Assembly: GCA_945863875.1 (NCBI GenBank) | Contig: CAMBBS010000005.1 | Span: 1 to 64,000, forward strand | Source: Desulfopila aestuarii DSM 18488 | Lineage (GTDB): Bacteria; Desulfobacterota; Desulfobulbia; Desulfobulbales; Desulfocapsaceae | Reading direction: 5' to 3' | DNA: 64,000 bases | In this document: positions 26,509 through 34,967 of the stretch, one piece after another | How the letters are laid out: the number at the start of each line of letters is the position of its first letter | Numbering within the stretch: position 1 is the first letter of the stretch | Notes under the pieces: generated by a model | Database searches by the model: none | Seen by the model: the letters and a program-made list of their open reading frames with translations, nothing else | What the model was told of the DNA's origin: nothing | Made by a program: the position numbers and the translations under genes

Positions 26509-28203
26509 ATGAAATTTTTGCCATCCCAGCTGCTGTTTTTCTTTCAGAATAAAACAGCCAAAAAAAATATGGTTCTCTTGACGAAATTTCTTAGTTTTAT
26601 TTTCGCCATAATTGCTTTGTACAGTACCCTTTTTCATCTGCTCATGCTCTACGAAGGGCGGGAATACAGCTGGATAACCGGCCTGTACTGGACCCTCACC
26701 GTCATGTCCACCCTTGGCTTTGGGGATATTACCTTCTCAACCGATCTGGGATTGGTCTTTACTCTTGCCGTATTGGGTTCTGGTATCATCCTGCTCCTGA
26801 TTATGCTGCCGTTCACCTTTATTCAATTTTTTTATTCGCCGTGGCTTGAGGCGCAATCAAAGAGCCGCACCCCGCGCGGATTGCCCGAAGGTACCTCCGG
26901 TCACATTATTATCACCAATCTGGATCCGATAACGGAAAAGCTGGTCGCTAAATTAAGAAGGCGGAATTTCCAGTATGTCCTTGTCGTCGATGAGTTGCAA
27001 CGGGCCACGGAGCTCTACGATGCCGGGTATAAGGTTGTTGTTGGAGAGCCCGACGATCCTGAAACCTACCATCGCCTCCGGGTAAAGGATGCTGCCCTGG
27101 TGGTCGCGACAAATGATGACCAGATAAATACCTCCGTCGCCTTTACCGTCCGAGAGGTAAGCAGAAAAGTCCCCATTGTCGCCAGTGCCAATAATGAAAA
27201 TTCCCTCGATATCCTCGAGTTTCCCGGCAATATTCATGTCTTCCAGTTCGCTAAGATGCTCGGCCATGCCCTGGGGAAGCGAACATTTGGTCTGGGCAGA
27301 CCGGTGAATGTCGTCAGCAGCTTCGACAGATTGCATATTGCAGAGATATCGGCAATACAGACTTCGCTTGGCGGGAAGAGCCTTGCTGAAATAGGGATGC
27401 GGGGGAAGACCGGGGTGACGGTCGTCGGACTCTGGGAAAAAGGCCGGTTCGAAGTGCCGCAACCCCACGCGGTGATTAATTCAACGGCACTGCTTCTTTT
27501 AGCCGGAACCAATAGGCAGCTGAAGAAATTCGAAGACCATTATGCCACCCCCGGAAGAGCCTATTCTCCCGATGCCCCCGTGCTTATCCTCGGTGGCGGG
27601 CGTGTTGGTCTTGCCGCCGCGGAAACCCTCGATGAACATGGCATCAGCTACCGGATTGTCGAAAAACGCACGGTCTTGACGTCCGGAAAAGGCGCCAGTT
27701 TTATTGAGGGCGATGCCGCGGATATCAAGGTTTTGGCAAAAGCCGGGATTATGGAAGCCAGAACGGTGATCATCACCACCCATAATGATGCCATGAATAT
27801 TTATCTGACTTTCTACTGTCGCCAATTACGCTCGGAAATGCAGATTATCAGCCGGGCAACCAGTGAGCGGAGCGTTTCAAAACTGCATATGGCCGGTGCT
27901 GATCTGGTTATGTCCTATGCCTCGATGGGGGCAAATACCATTATCAACATTTTGAAGAGCGACGAAATTTCCATGTTTACCGAAGGGTTGAACATCTTTA
28001 GTCGACCAACGCCCGTCTCCCTGATCGGCAAAAACCTGGTGGAGAGCAATATCAGGGAAAAATCCGGCTGTTCCGTTATTGCCATGAAGTCTGCGGGCAA
28101 CCTGATCGTGGGGCCTGATCCTTCTCTTCCCCTCAACGGCAAGGATGACCTGATTCTTATCGGGACAACCGAAGCAGAGCAGAAATTTCTCGAGCTTTTT
28201 TAA
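26509..28203 (+). CDS. Two-helix potassium channel with tandem RCK domains (GsuK-like)
   Basis: The 564-residue protein has two membrane helices flanking a pore loop with the K+ filter TLGFGD at residues 68-73. Two cytoplasmic TrkA-N/RCK units follow: a degenerate one at about 130 (HIIITNLDPITEKL) and one with GGGRVG near 365. A TrkA-C domain ends the chain. The layout matches MthK/GsuK-type ligand-gated K+ channels, in which nucleotides or divalent cations open the pore. No clear ribosome site precedes the ATG. The phosphatidyltransferase gene starts 27 bases after its stop. Confidence 0.92.
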   Translation: MKFLPSQLLFFFQNKTAKKNMVLLTKFLSFIFAIIALYSTLFHLLMLYEGREYSWITGLYWTLTVMSTLGFGDITFSTDLGLVFTLAVLGSGIILLLIMLPFTFIQFFYSPWLEAQSKSRTPRGLPEGTSGHIIITNLDPITEKLVAKLRRRNFQYVLVVDELQRATELYDAGYKVVVGEPDDPETYHRLRVKDAALVVATNDDQINTSVAFTVREVSRKVPIVASANNENSLDILEFPGNIHVFQFAKMLGHALGKRTFGLGRPVNVVSSFDRLHIAEISAIQTSLGGKSLAEIGMRGKTGVTVVGLWEKGRFEVPQPHAVINSTALLLLAGTNRQLKKFEDHYATPGRAYSPDAPVLILGGGRVGLAAAETLDEHGISYRIVEKRTVLTSGKGASFIEGDAADIKVLAKAGIMEARTVIITTHNDAMNIYLTFYCRQLRSEMQIISRATSERSVSKLHMAGADLVMSYASMGANTIINILKSDEISMFTEGLNIFSRPTPVSLIGKNLVESNIREKSGCSVIAMKSAGNLIVGPDPSLPLNGKDDLILIGTTEAEQKFLELF

Positions 28204-28230
28204 CATGTCTTCAGATGGGGAGATGGCGGC

Positions 28231-28836
28231 ATGCTGGATCGCTGGACAATACAGGCGTTGAGAAAACCCCTGACCCGGATGGCCGGGGGACTGCACCGCC
28301 TCGGCTGCCGCCCGGATCAGGTCTCCTGTGTGGCATTTGCCATCGGCATGGTCGCCCTGCCTGCCCTGTATCTGCACATGTACCGGCTGGCGCTGGCCTG
28401 TATCGTTCTCAACCGGATTGGCGATGGGCTGGATGGGGCGTTGGCCAGGCTGACAAAACCGAGTGATGCCGGAGCCTTTCTTGATATCGTCCTCGATTTT
28501 ATCTTCTATTCGTCGGTCGTACTCGGCTTTGCCCTGGCATCTCCTGCAGCCAACAGCCTGGCGGCGGCCGTCCTGCTCTTTAGTTTTGTCGGCACGGGCA
28601 GCAGTTTTCTCGCCTTTGCTGTTATGGCCGAGAGGCGGGGAATCGAAAATATCGCCCATCTGCGCAAAGGAATTTATTACCTCGCCGGTCTTGCCGAGGG
28701 AACCGAGACCGTGGTTTTTCTCATGCTGTTTTGTATCTTTCCCGGCCAGTTTCCCCTGCTGGCCGCACTTTTTACCGCCATCTGTCTGCTGACGACCGTG
28801 ACACGGGTGATTGGCGGCTATCTCGCCCTGCGCTGA
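28231..28836 (+). CDS. CDP-alcohol phosphatidyltransferase family protein
   Basis: The 201-residue membrane protein has the family signature DGLDGALAR...GAFLDIVLD, which contains all four Asp residues. About five to six hydrophobic helices are present. It transfers a phosphatidyl group from CDP-diacylglycerol to an alcohol, but the acceptor cannot be told from sequence. It is probably co-transcribed with the K+ channel, an unexpected pairing. Confidence 0.88.
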   Translation: MLDRWTIQALRKPLTRMAGGLHRLGCRPDQVSCVAFAIGMVALPALYLHMYRLALACIVLNRIGDGLDGALARLTKPSDAGAFLDIVLDFIFYSSVVLGFALASPAANSLAAAVLLFSFVGTGSSFLAFAVMAERRGIENIAHLRKGIYYLAGLAEGTETVVFLMLFCIFPGQFPLLAALFTAICLLTTVTRVIGGYLALR

Positions 28837-29066
28837 GCTGCACAGTAAACTTTTGCCCCGCCGCTCGCCACACGATCCCGCGGTTTGCAGCTTCTTCATG
28901 TTCCACCCGGATCTTTTCAGGGGGGGGGCTCCAAAAAACCTTGTCTTTTTTGCATTTCGTCGCCACTGTGCATGTAATAGCATATAGCTCACTTTCCCCA
29001 CCCATTTCGCTATCGCAGGGAGGATTTTTTTTAACCGTAGCGCTGAAGGCGTATCGGGCGAAAGAA

Positions 29067-30112
29067 TGGGTTGCTGGTTGAGGCCAAGGGCCTGCAAATA
29101 TTGGCACTGGATATCAGTCAGGGGCATAGCCAGGCGACAGATCACGCCGAATCTGACGATCTGAAGGCCCGCAAACATCGCGCTCATCATGCATGCGGTG
29201 GGGCGGCGTGTCTTATTGTTGTCCCAACCGGGAAGCTCAACGTTATTCTCGAGCACATGTTGACGCAGAAGGTGCTCGATGAGGTCCCAGATCAGCAGCG
29301 CCATCCGTAAAATTGGGCCGAGTACCTCAATTCGTTCCGGTTTCTTAAGGAACATGCCGTTGACGATCAGCGGATCCTTGGGAAAGGAAAAGTTGCGCCC
29401 GATGGTGTACTGTTCTTTGTAATGGGCGCAGATTGTCCCCGGTCACCATGGCGGCATCGGCAATAGACAGGAAGGCACCGGGTGCGAGTTCATGCCTTGC
29501 CACGTGCTTGGAGATACGGCTCAGCAGGTCGTTGTTGACCGTCTTGTCGCTGGCGTTGCCGTCTATGCATCCTCCCGGGACAGGGATATTTTCGCCGACG
29601 CACAGCATCTTGACCAGAAACTGTTTCAAATCCGGCCGCTGGTCCTTGCTGTGGCCGTAGGTGATGTTGATTTTGTCGGAATCAGCGCTGCACTGGTCAT
29701 AATTTTCCCAGATGTCGACCGAGGTAGTGTCGAAATGCACCTTGCCCATGTCCAAGGGGAACCGCCGGCAAGCCTGGCAGGCGACCCCGCCGAAGAGTTT
29801 TTCGGCTCCCACCTCGAGGATGGCATCCATGGCAGGACCTGCGCTCGTATCATTGCAAACCGAGTCGGCGAGCTGGCGGCCAAGTAAAAGTGCAGTGTCC
29901 TGGTGCTTGGAAAAATCGGCCTGACGGTACAGCGGACTGCGCCCCGAGAGCGTATCGCGTACCAACGGCCGGAACGGTTGTGCCTGCGTCTGCATCCGTT
30001 TCGGTGGGCACGACGCGGTTGATCGTCTCCATCGGCCCTATGCGGCGGCAGTTGACAGATGGTCAAGCCGGGTGACCCTCATGTTCTCAAGGGGCTTGCC
30101 GATCTCTTGCAT
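29067..30112 (-). pseudogene. Degraded IS1634-family transposase
   Basis: Pieces of one transposase are spread over different frames of the minus strand. They are: an N-terminal RVTRLDHL ending in a stop (about 30035), METINRVVPTE, LSGRSPLYR, the conserved core with FDTTSVDIWENYD, ITYGHSKDQRPDLKQF and DGNASDKT, and the C-terminal block FLKKPERIEVLG to QYLQALGL. At least two frameshifts occur. A large internal segment between MVTGDNL and TIGRNFSFPKDP is missing compared with full-length family members. It cannot be functional. Confidence 0.85.
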
Positions 30113-30128
30113 ATGTTCCCCCTCGATT

Positions 30129-30467
30129 TTACTGGCGAAGGGCAAACTTTCCCGGCGCGACCCGACGCACAAGGATGCCCTGATGATCTTTTTTGGCCAA
30201 GGCGCTGGAGAGCGAATCTCTATCCGTGAGACGGCCGTGTCGCTCCTTGAGCAACTCGACCAACTCGTCGACATGCACCGGGCGCTGTTCCTGTGTAAGT
30301 ATGATGACGGACAAATCCACCAGTGACTGACGTTTACGGGCCTTGCGCTGCGGCGGCATTTCACTCTCCTCTTCTCTGCCGCGAAGTTTTCGAACGCTCT
30401 TTAGCTGCAGCTCTAACATGGCCTCAAAGGTCTCCAGAATCACCTGACGAATCGCTTGTTTTTCCAT
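30129..30467 (-). CDS. Small accessory ORF of the IS1634-like element (DNA-binding-like)
   Basis: The 112-residue protein lies just upstream of the transposase remnant on the same strand and still has an open frame. It is strongly charged, with a basic centre (PPQRKARKRQ) and a C-terminal half that resembles a winged helix (VHVDELVELLKER ... ALAKKDHQGILVRRVAPGKFAL). The winged-helix reading is inference. It has an AGGA ribosome site (TCCTGGAG before the ATG). It probably came in with the element. Confidence 0.65.
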   Translation of the reverse strand: MEKQAIRQVILETFEAMLELQLKSVRKLRGREEESEMPPQRKARKRQSLVDLSVIILTQEQRPVHVDELVELLKERHGRLTDRDSLSSALAKKDHQGILVRRVAPGKFALRQ

Positions 30468-30485
30468 ATTTTTTCTCCAGGACTG

Positions 30486-30527
30486 ACGTATGTTAACAAA
30501 TCATGTTTATTGTTATTGTACATACGT
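30486..30527. repeat. Inverted repeat upstream of the IS remnant
   Basis: ACGTATGT (30486-30493) and ACATACGT (30520-30527) are perfect inverted arms separated by 26 AT-rich bases. It lies upstream of the accessory ORF, so it may be a regulator site or part of the element's end. I could not pair it with a matching end on the other side. Confidence 0.4.
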
Positions 30528-30786
30528 TTATTGAGGAGTGCAATGAGTATTTTGTTGAAAGTAAAAAAAGTGCAAATAGTTCAGGAAATGCACACGAGGC
30601 AGGGGAGTATGAATGAATTGCAACAGCTGCGCCCTCTCGGTAGCGGCGAATTTAACGAAACGTCTTTTTTACGTAAGTGTAAAAATAGCTCGAATCAACA
30701 AATAAGGGTGGGGCATGTGAGCTGTGGAGTGATGAGGAGCCGAAGGGTAATTGATATGTAATTACGGAAATCGTAAAAATATAAGC

Positions 30787-30813
30787 TTGATTATATTGTA
30801 TTCGTAATATAAT
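30787..30813 (+). promoter_or_regulatory. Promoter with overlapping palindromic operator, Lrp-type regulator and gcv operon
   Basis: TTGATT (30787-30792), 15 bases, then a perfect TATAAT (30808-30813). A perfect inverted repeat, ATTATATT (30790-30797) and AATATAAT (30806-30813), overlaps both elements. A second repeat, TTACG/CGTAA (30762-30766 and 30772-30776), lies just upstream. This fits autoregulation by the AsnC/Lrp-type protein encoded 27 bases downstream; that link is inference. Confidence 0.55.
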
Positions 30814-30839
30814 GTCTTTTTGGTGAGTGCTCTGTGTGA

Positions 30840-31334
30840 ATGGCTATTTTGCAGCAAAACTGCTATAACCAAAAGGTGGTGTCCGGGGTGGAGATCGATG
30901 AAATAAATCTGGCGATAATCAATCATCTGAAGGATGGGCGGATGCCGTTCAAGAAGATTGCCGATTTACTGGCACTCTCCGAGGGCACGGTCCGGGCCAG
31001 GGTGAAGAAACTGAAAGAAGAGGGCATCCTTGACATTACCGCCCTGGTTGACCCGGAGTCCCTGCCGGACCAGAACATCGTCCTGGTCGGGGTACGGCTC
31101 AAGGATATGGACCTGGTCAAAAAGGGCGAGGAGTTCAGCAAACTGCGCGGGGTGATCTCCGTCTGTGTCGTCACCGGCCGCTTTGACCTTATTCTCATTG
31201 TGCTGCTCACCAAGGATTTTACCATGCTGCAATTCTACACGGAAGAGGTGGCCCGACTGGAAAATGTCAGGGCGGTGGAAACCTTCGTTGTCTATAAAAG
31301 TTTTAACCTGAAGGTGCCTCTGACCCTGCCGTAA
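30840..31334 (+). CDS. Lrp/AsnC-family transcriptional regulator
   Basis: The 164-residue protein has an N-terminal helix-turn-helix (PFKKIADLLALSEGTVRARVKKLKEEGIL) and a C-terminal AsnC-type RAM ligand-binding domain (VRLKDMDLV ... VTGRFDLILIVLLTKD). Such proteins sense amino acids and form octamers on DNA. It starts the run of glycine-cleavage genes, 60 bases before gcvT on the same strand, so glycine or a one-carbon signal is a likely effector (inference). Confidence 0.92.
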   Translation: MAILQQNCYNQKVVSGVEIDEINLAIINHLKDGRMPFKKIADLLALSEGTVRARVKKLKEEGILDITALVDPESLPDQNIVLVGVRLKDMDLVKKGEEFSKLRGVISVCVVTGRFDLILIVLLTKDFTMLQFYTEEVARLENVRAVETFVVYKSFNLKVPLTLP

Positions 31335-31394
31335 TCAAAGACAGGACAGTCGTGCGGAATATTGGCGCAGAATAACAGATTGAGGGGGGGATAA

Positions 31395-32657
31395 ATGAAC
31401 ACAACAAAAAAGACCGTACTCCATGGCTGGCATGCCGAGAATGGGGCGAATATGGCTCTTTTCGGCAACTACGACATGCCTCTCTGGTATAAGACGGGGG
31501 CAAAGGCGGAACATCTGGCCGTTATTCAGGCCGCCGGTATTTTTGATACCAGCCACATGGCCGCGGTATCGGTGCACGGCGCCGGGGCCAGGGCACTTCT
31601 GCAGCGTTGTCTGAGTAAGGATATTGATACCTGTATCGGCAAGGAGAAAACACCCCTCGCTGATGGCCGCTGTGCCTATGGCGTTTTTCTCCATGCCGAC
31701 GGTACGGTCATCGATGATGCCATCGTCTACCAGCTGCAGCCGGAATCCTTCATGGTGGTGGTCAATGCCGGCATGGGCGGAGAGATTGCCGCCCACCTGC
31801 AAAAAAATATCGGCGAAAACAGTGCCAGCGTCGAGGATCTGACCGATCGCGTCGGTAAAATGGATATCCAGGGTCCGGAATCAGCCCGGGTTCTGACAAA
31901 AATACTGCGAGACCCGGCGGCTGTTTTTGACCGGATGGTCTATTTTTCCTTCAAGGGCGGTTTTGACGGCCTGCAGACCTCCCCGCCGGTGGAGCTTGTC
32001 GATGGCACCCCACTGCTTCTTTCCCGGACCGGTTATACCGGAGAATTCGGCTTTGAACTGTTTGTCTCCATCGATAAGCTAGCCGCGCTCTGGTCGATGG
32101 TGCTTGGGGCCGGGCGTGACGAGGGCGTTCTCGCCTGCGGGCTGGCCGCCAGGGATTCTCTTCGGGCCGGGGCTGTTCTGCCGCTTTCGCATCAGGATAT
32201 CGGTCCGTGGCCCTTTTTGCAAAACCCCTGGCCGTTCGCCTTGCCGTGGAATGATGACAACGTTGCCTTCAGCAAGGATTTTATCGGTGGTTCCGCCCTG
32301 CTGCAGTCCACATGGTCGAAGCATACCCTGCCCTTTGCCGGATACGATCCGCGCAAGATCGGTGCGGGCGGCGGGAGTTTTGTTACCTCCGAATCCGGGG
32401 AGAGGCTCGGGACAATTCTTACCTGTACAACGGATATGGCCATCGGCCGGGTGGCTGGAGCAATCGTCAGTATGGCTCCAAATAGCGACTTTCAGGCGAA
32501 GGGACTGTGCTGCGGCTTTGTGCTGCTCGATAAAAAATGCAGTCCTGGGGAACAGGTGATACTGACCGATGGAAAGCGGAAAATAAAGGTTGAAATACGA
32601 TCGGATGTCCGTCCGAACCGGACGGCGAGAAGCCCGATCGGCAAGATGCTGGCGTGA
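31395..32657 (+). CDS. gcvT: Glycine cleavage system T protein (aminomethyltransferase)
   Basis: The 420-residue protein belongs to the GcvT family: HMAAVSVHG near the start, the catalytic Asp in GTVIDDAIVY at about 101-110, GPESARVL, and SRTGYTGEFGFEL in the middle. It transfers the methylene group from the aminomethyl-lipoyl arm of GcvH to tetrahydrofolate and releases ammonia. It is longer than the usual 365 residues, with extra material after residue 270. A strong GAGGGGGG ribosome site precedes the ATG. gcvH follows after about 40 bases. Confidence 0.9.
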   Translation: MNTTKKTVLHGWHAENGANMALFGNYDMPLWYKTGAKAEHLAVIQAAGIFDTSHMAAVSVHGAGARALLQRCLSKDIDTCIGKEKTPLADGRCAYGVFLHADGTVIDDAIVYQLQPESFMVVVNAGMGGEIAAHLQKNIGENSASVEDLTDRVGKMDIQGPESARVLTKILRDPAAVFDRMVYFSFKGGFDGLQTSPPVELVDGTPLLLSRTGYTGEFGFELFVSIDKLAALWSMVLGAGRDEGVLACGLAARDSLRAGAVLPLSHQDIGPWPFLQNPWPFALPWNDDNVAFSKDFIGGSALLQSTWSKHTLPFAGYDPRKIGAGGGSFVTSESGERLGTILTCTTDMAIGRVAGAIVSMAPNSDFQAKGLCCGFVLLDKKCSPGEQVILTDGKRKIKVEIRSDVRPNRTARSPIGKMLA

Positions 32658-32699
32658 CTGGTGGCTTCGGTCAAAAAATTAAACAGGGAGGTATGGGCC

Positions 32700-33095
32700 G
32701 TGAAAGAATTTAATGAGCTGGCTTTTAAAGATGGGTTGCGCTACTCGAATGATCATGAATGGGTGAGCGAAAAAGGCACTACCCTGAAGGTCGGCGTCAG
32801 TGATTACGCCCAGGACCAGATGGGCGATATCGTCTATGTCGAGTTGCCCGAGGTGGGCGCAACCTTTGAGAAAGGTGATGAGTTCGGCACGCTCGAGTCG
32901 GTAAAGGCGGTTTCCGAGCTGTATCTGCCGATAAGCGGCGAGGTTGTCGCGGTCAATGAAGACCTAGGTGATGCACCGGAGTTGATCAACCGGGATTGCT
33001 ATGCAAACTGGATTATCGAGATAAAACCTGCCGACATGAGCGAACTCGAAGATTTGCTCTCCGTCGATGCCTATCGGGAGTTACTAAAAGGATAA
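32700..33095 (+). CDS. gcvH: Glycine cleavage system H protein (lipoyl carrier)
   Basis: The 131-residue protein is of standard H-protein length. It contains the lipoyl-Lys site LESVKAVSE (Lys69) between two glycine-rich beta halves and the family's N-terminal RYSNDHEW. The lipoyl arm carries aminomethyl groups between the P, T and L proteins. The GTG at 32700 is chosen because GGGAGGT sits six to seven bases upstream; an in-frame GTG at 32661 would add 13 unsupported residues. Confidence 0.94.
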   Translation: MKEFNELAFKDGLRYSNDHEWVSEKGTTLKVGVSDYAQDQMGDIVYVELPEVGATFEKGDEFGTLESVKAVSELYLPISGEVVAVNEDLGDAPELINRDCYANWIIEIKPADMSELEDLLSVDAYRELLKG

Positions 33096-33099
33096 AACC

Positions 33100-34443
33100 A
33101 TGCGCTATTTGCCACATACTGACCTAGAAATCGGTGCAATGCTCGACGTCGTCGGCAGAAAAAGCCTGGATGAGCTGTTCTGCTCGGTACCCGAAGGGTG
33201 CCGCTGCGAAGGACCAATGGATTTACCCGAACCGCTCAACGAGTGGTCGCTGACCGATCATGTCGCGCAGCTTGCCGAAAAAATGACGGTAAACCACCAC
33301 GACAAGGTGCTGATCGGCGCCGGCAGCTATCACCACAATATTCCGGTAACGATCGCCTCTCTGATGGGCCGGTCGGAGTTTCTCACCGCCTATACCCCCT
33401 ATCAGCCGGAAATAGCCCAGGGAACCCTGCAGGGCATCTACGAATATCAGACCCTGACCGCCAGGCTGCTCGGCATGGATGTGGCCAACGCCTCGATTTA
33501 CGATGGCGCCTCCGCCCTGGCCGAGGCCCTGTTGATGGGGCTGAGGATTGGTAAGAAAAAGCCCAAAGTGGCGATCTCCAGAGCCATCCACCCGCATTAC
33601 CGGGCGGTGGTCAAGACCTATCTTGATCCATCGCAGTATGAGCTGGTCGAGCTGCCGGTGGATGAAGACGGCCGCACCGACCTGAGCGGTCTTGGTGACA
33701 TCGATGGGCTGGCGGCGGTAGCCATCCAGTCGCCGAATTTTTTTGGTGTGATCGAAGACCTGTCTGCCCTGGGTCAGACTATCCATGGCCATGGCGCCCT
33801 GTTTATCAGCTGTTTCACCGAACCCCTCGCCTACGGCCTGGTGAAAAATCCCGGCGAATGCGGTGCGGATATCGTCTGCGGTGAGGGCCAGAGTTTTGGC
33901 CTGCCGCGATCTTTTGGCGGACCGGGGCTCGGCATGTTTGCCTGCCGCGACCAGTTTGTCAGGAATATGCCCGGCAGGCTGGTCGGAGAAACCGTTGATC
34001 TGGACGGCAAGCGTGGTTTCGTGCTGACGCTGTCCACCCGCGAGCAACATATCAGGCGGGAAAAAGCCACGTCGAATATCTGTTCCAATCAGGGCATCTG
34101 TACCCTCACCGCGGCGATGTATATGTCTTCTCTTGGCGGTTCAGGGCTGCGCCAGCTGGCCAGGCTCAATTATGACAAGAGTGAATATTTCAAGGCCCAG
34201 CTGATCAAAAATGGCGCGAAGGTCGTCTTTGATTCCCCGACCTTCAATGAGTTTGTCGTAGAATTCAAGGCAGATTTTCGGCCGATCTATACAAGGTTAT
34301 TAGAAAAGAGAATTGTTGCCGGTCTGGAACTTGGTCGATATTATCCGGAACTTGCCGGAAAATATCTGTTTTGCGTGACGGAAACGGTTGCCAGGGACGT
34401 AATCGATGCAGTGGCAGGTGAGGTGTCAACTCCTCCGTCCTGA
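33100..34443 (+). CDS. gcvPA: Glycine dehydrogenase (decarboxylating) subunit 1
   Basis: The 447-residue protein is the N-terminal-type subunit of the two-subunit P protein: MRYLPHTD at the start, GAGSYHHNIP, YTPYQPEIAQGTLQ, SNICSNQG near 325, and a fold-type-I layout. With subunit 2 it decarboxylates glycine using PLP and loads GcvH. The AAAGGATAAAACC leader couples it to gcvH. Its last five codons and the stop lie inside the left end of the IscB-like element: the stop TGA (34441-34443) falls in the loop of the first hairpin of that element, so the native C-terminus has probably been changed by the insertion. Confidence 0.92.
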   Translation: MRYLPHTDLEIGAMLDVVGRKSLDELFCSVPEGCRCEGPMDLPEPLNEWSLTDHVAQLAEKMTVNHHDKVLIGAGSYHHNIPVTIASLMGRSEFLTAYTPYQPEIAQGTLQGIYEYQTLTARLLGMDVANASIYDGASALAEALLMGLRIGKKKPKVAISRAIHPHYRAVVKTYLDPSQYELVELPVDEDGRTDLSGLGDIDGLAAVAIQSPNFFGVIEDLSALGQTIHGHGALFISCFTEPLAYGLVKNPGECGADIVCGEGQSFGLPRSFGGPGLGMFACRDQFVRNMPGRLVGETVDLDGKRGFVLTLSTREQHIRREKATSNICSNQGICTLTAAMYMSSLGGSGLRQLARLNYDKSEYFKAQLIKNGAKVVFDSPTFNEFVVEFKADFRPIYTRLLEKRIVAGLELGRYYPELAGKYLFCVTETVARDVIDAVAGEVSTPPS

Positions 34444-34519
34444 AGGGCGGAGCTTGTGCAAGCAAGGTCCTCTGTTGACCAACCACGGCCAGGGCGCAAG
34501 ACGACAAACATTGCCCTGG
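34425..34519 (+). ncRNA. Structured left end of an IscB-type element (omega-RNA-like remnant)
   Basis: Three nested structures are visible. GTCAAC (34425-34430) pairs with GTTGAC (34474-34479). Inside is CTCCGTCC-TGAA-GGGCGGAG (34433-34452) and a small CTTG/CAAG hairpin (34453-34462). A second stem follows, CCAGGGC (34489-34495) with GCCCTGG (34513-34519). IscB elements carry their guide-RNA scaffold at this place, immediately 5' of the nuclease frame, with the guide drawn from the flanking DNA. Whether it is still transcribed as a guide RNA is unknown. Confidence 0.5.
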
Positions 34520-34967
34520 TGGCAGAGTGTCAGCAGGGGGGATTGGCCGGATACGAAGCCAGAGAATATCTTTGTAAACGGTTCATCGCAATTCTTGCCC
34601 GGGCCAAAGCACCGTTACAGGATGGTGGTGCAAGCAACTCGATTCGCTATGCCACCGGCGGCAGGTTGCAGGCATTCGGCCTGCAGGTTTCCTTCTCGTC
34701 CGGAGGAAGAACCACGTATAGCCGGACGAACCAAGGCTACGGAAAATCCCATTGGCTTGATGCCGTTTGTGTCGGTGCAACAGGCAGGCGTGTCCATATT
34801 CCGCCGGGACGTACGTTGGCAGGGTGTCTGTGCGAAAGCCCGGCAGTTTCAACATCAAGACAGAAGCGGGTACAATGCAGGGGATTGCATGGAGACATTG
34901 CTCTCTTTTGCAGCGTACCGATGGTTACAACTACTACTTAGGAGACAGCGTATCCTCCTCCACCTGA
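34513..34967 (+). pseudogene. Truncated, frameshifted IscB-type RNA-guided nuclease
   Basis: Two reading frames together match the C-terminal part of IscB. Frame one (34513 to about 34805) carries QQGGLAGYEAREYL, then ILARAKAPLQD, SNSIRYATGGRLQAFGL, SGGRTTYSRTNQGYGKSHW and LDAVCVG, which includes the RuvC-III His/Asp motif. Frame two (about 34809-34967) carries GTYVGRVSVRKPGSFNIK and CSLLQRTDGYNYY. The N-terminal RuvC-I, bridge helix and RuvC-II glutamate region are absent. The segment where the HNH nuclease should lie, between REYL and ILARAKAP, is deleted. An HNH-less IsrB origin is possible, but the ILARAKAPLQD join favours IscB with a deletion. Dead as a nuclease. Confidence 0.75.

Noticed and set aside
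28920-28928. Run of nine G
   Set aside because: Lies in a spacer; no gene or phase-variable promoter depends on it.
27877-29355. Long minus-strand reading frame of 492 codons
   Set aside because: Only its first 96 codons match transposase; the rest is antisense to the phosphatidyltransferase and potassium channel genes.
30543-30761. Short plus-strand frame with GAGGAG before its ATG
   Set aside because: Composition is random-looking and it lies next to an IS remnant; support is too weak.
31335-31394. Glycine riboswitch before gcvT
   Set aside because: The 60-base gap is too short and lacks the characteristic conserved cores; the Lrp-type regulator is the likelier control.
33223-34050. Minus-strand frame of 275 codons
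   Set aside because: Antisense to gcvPA; no motif.
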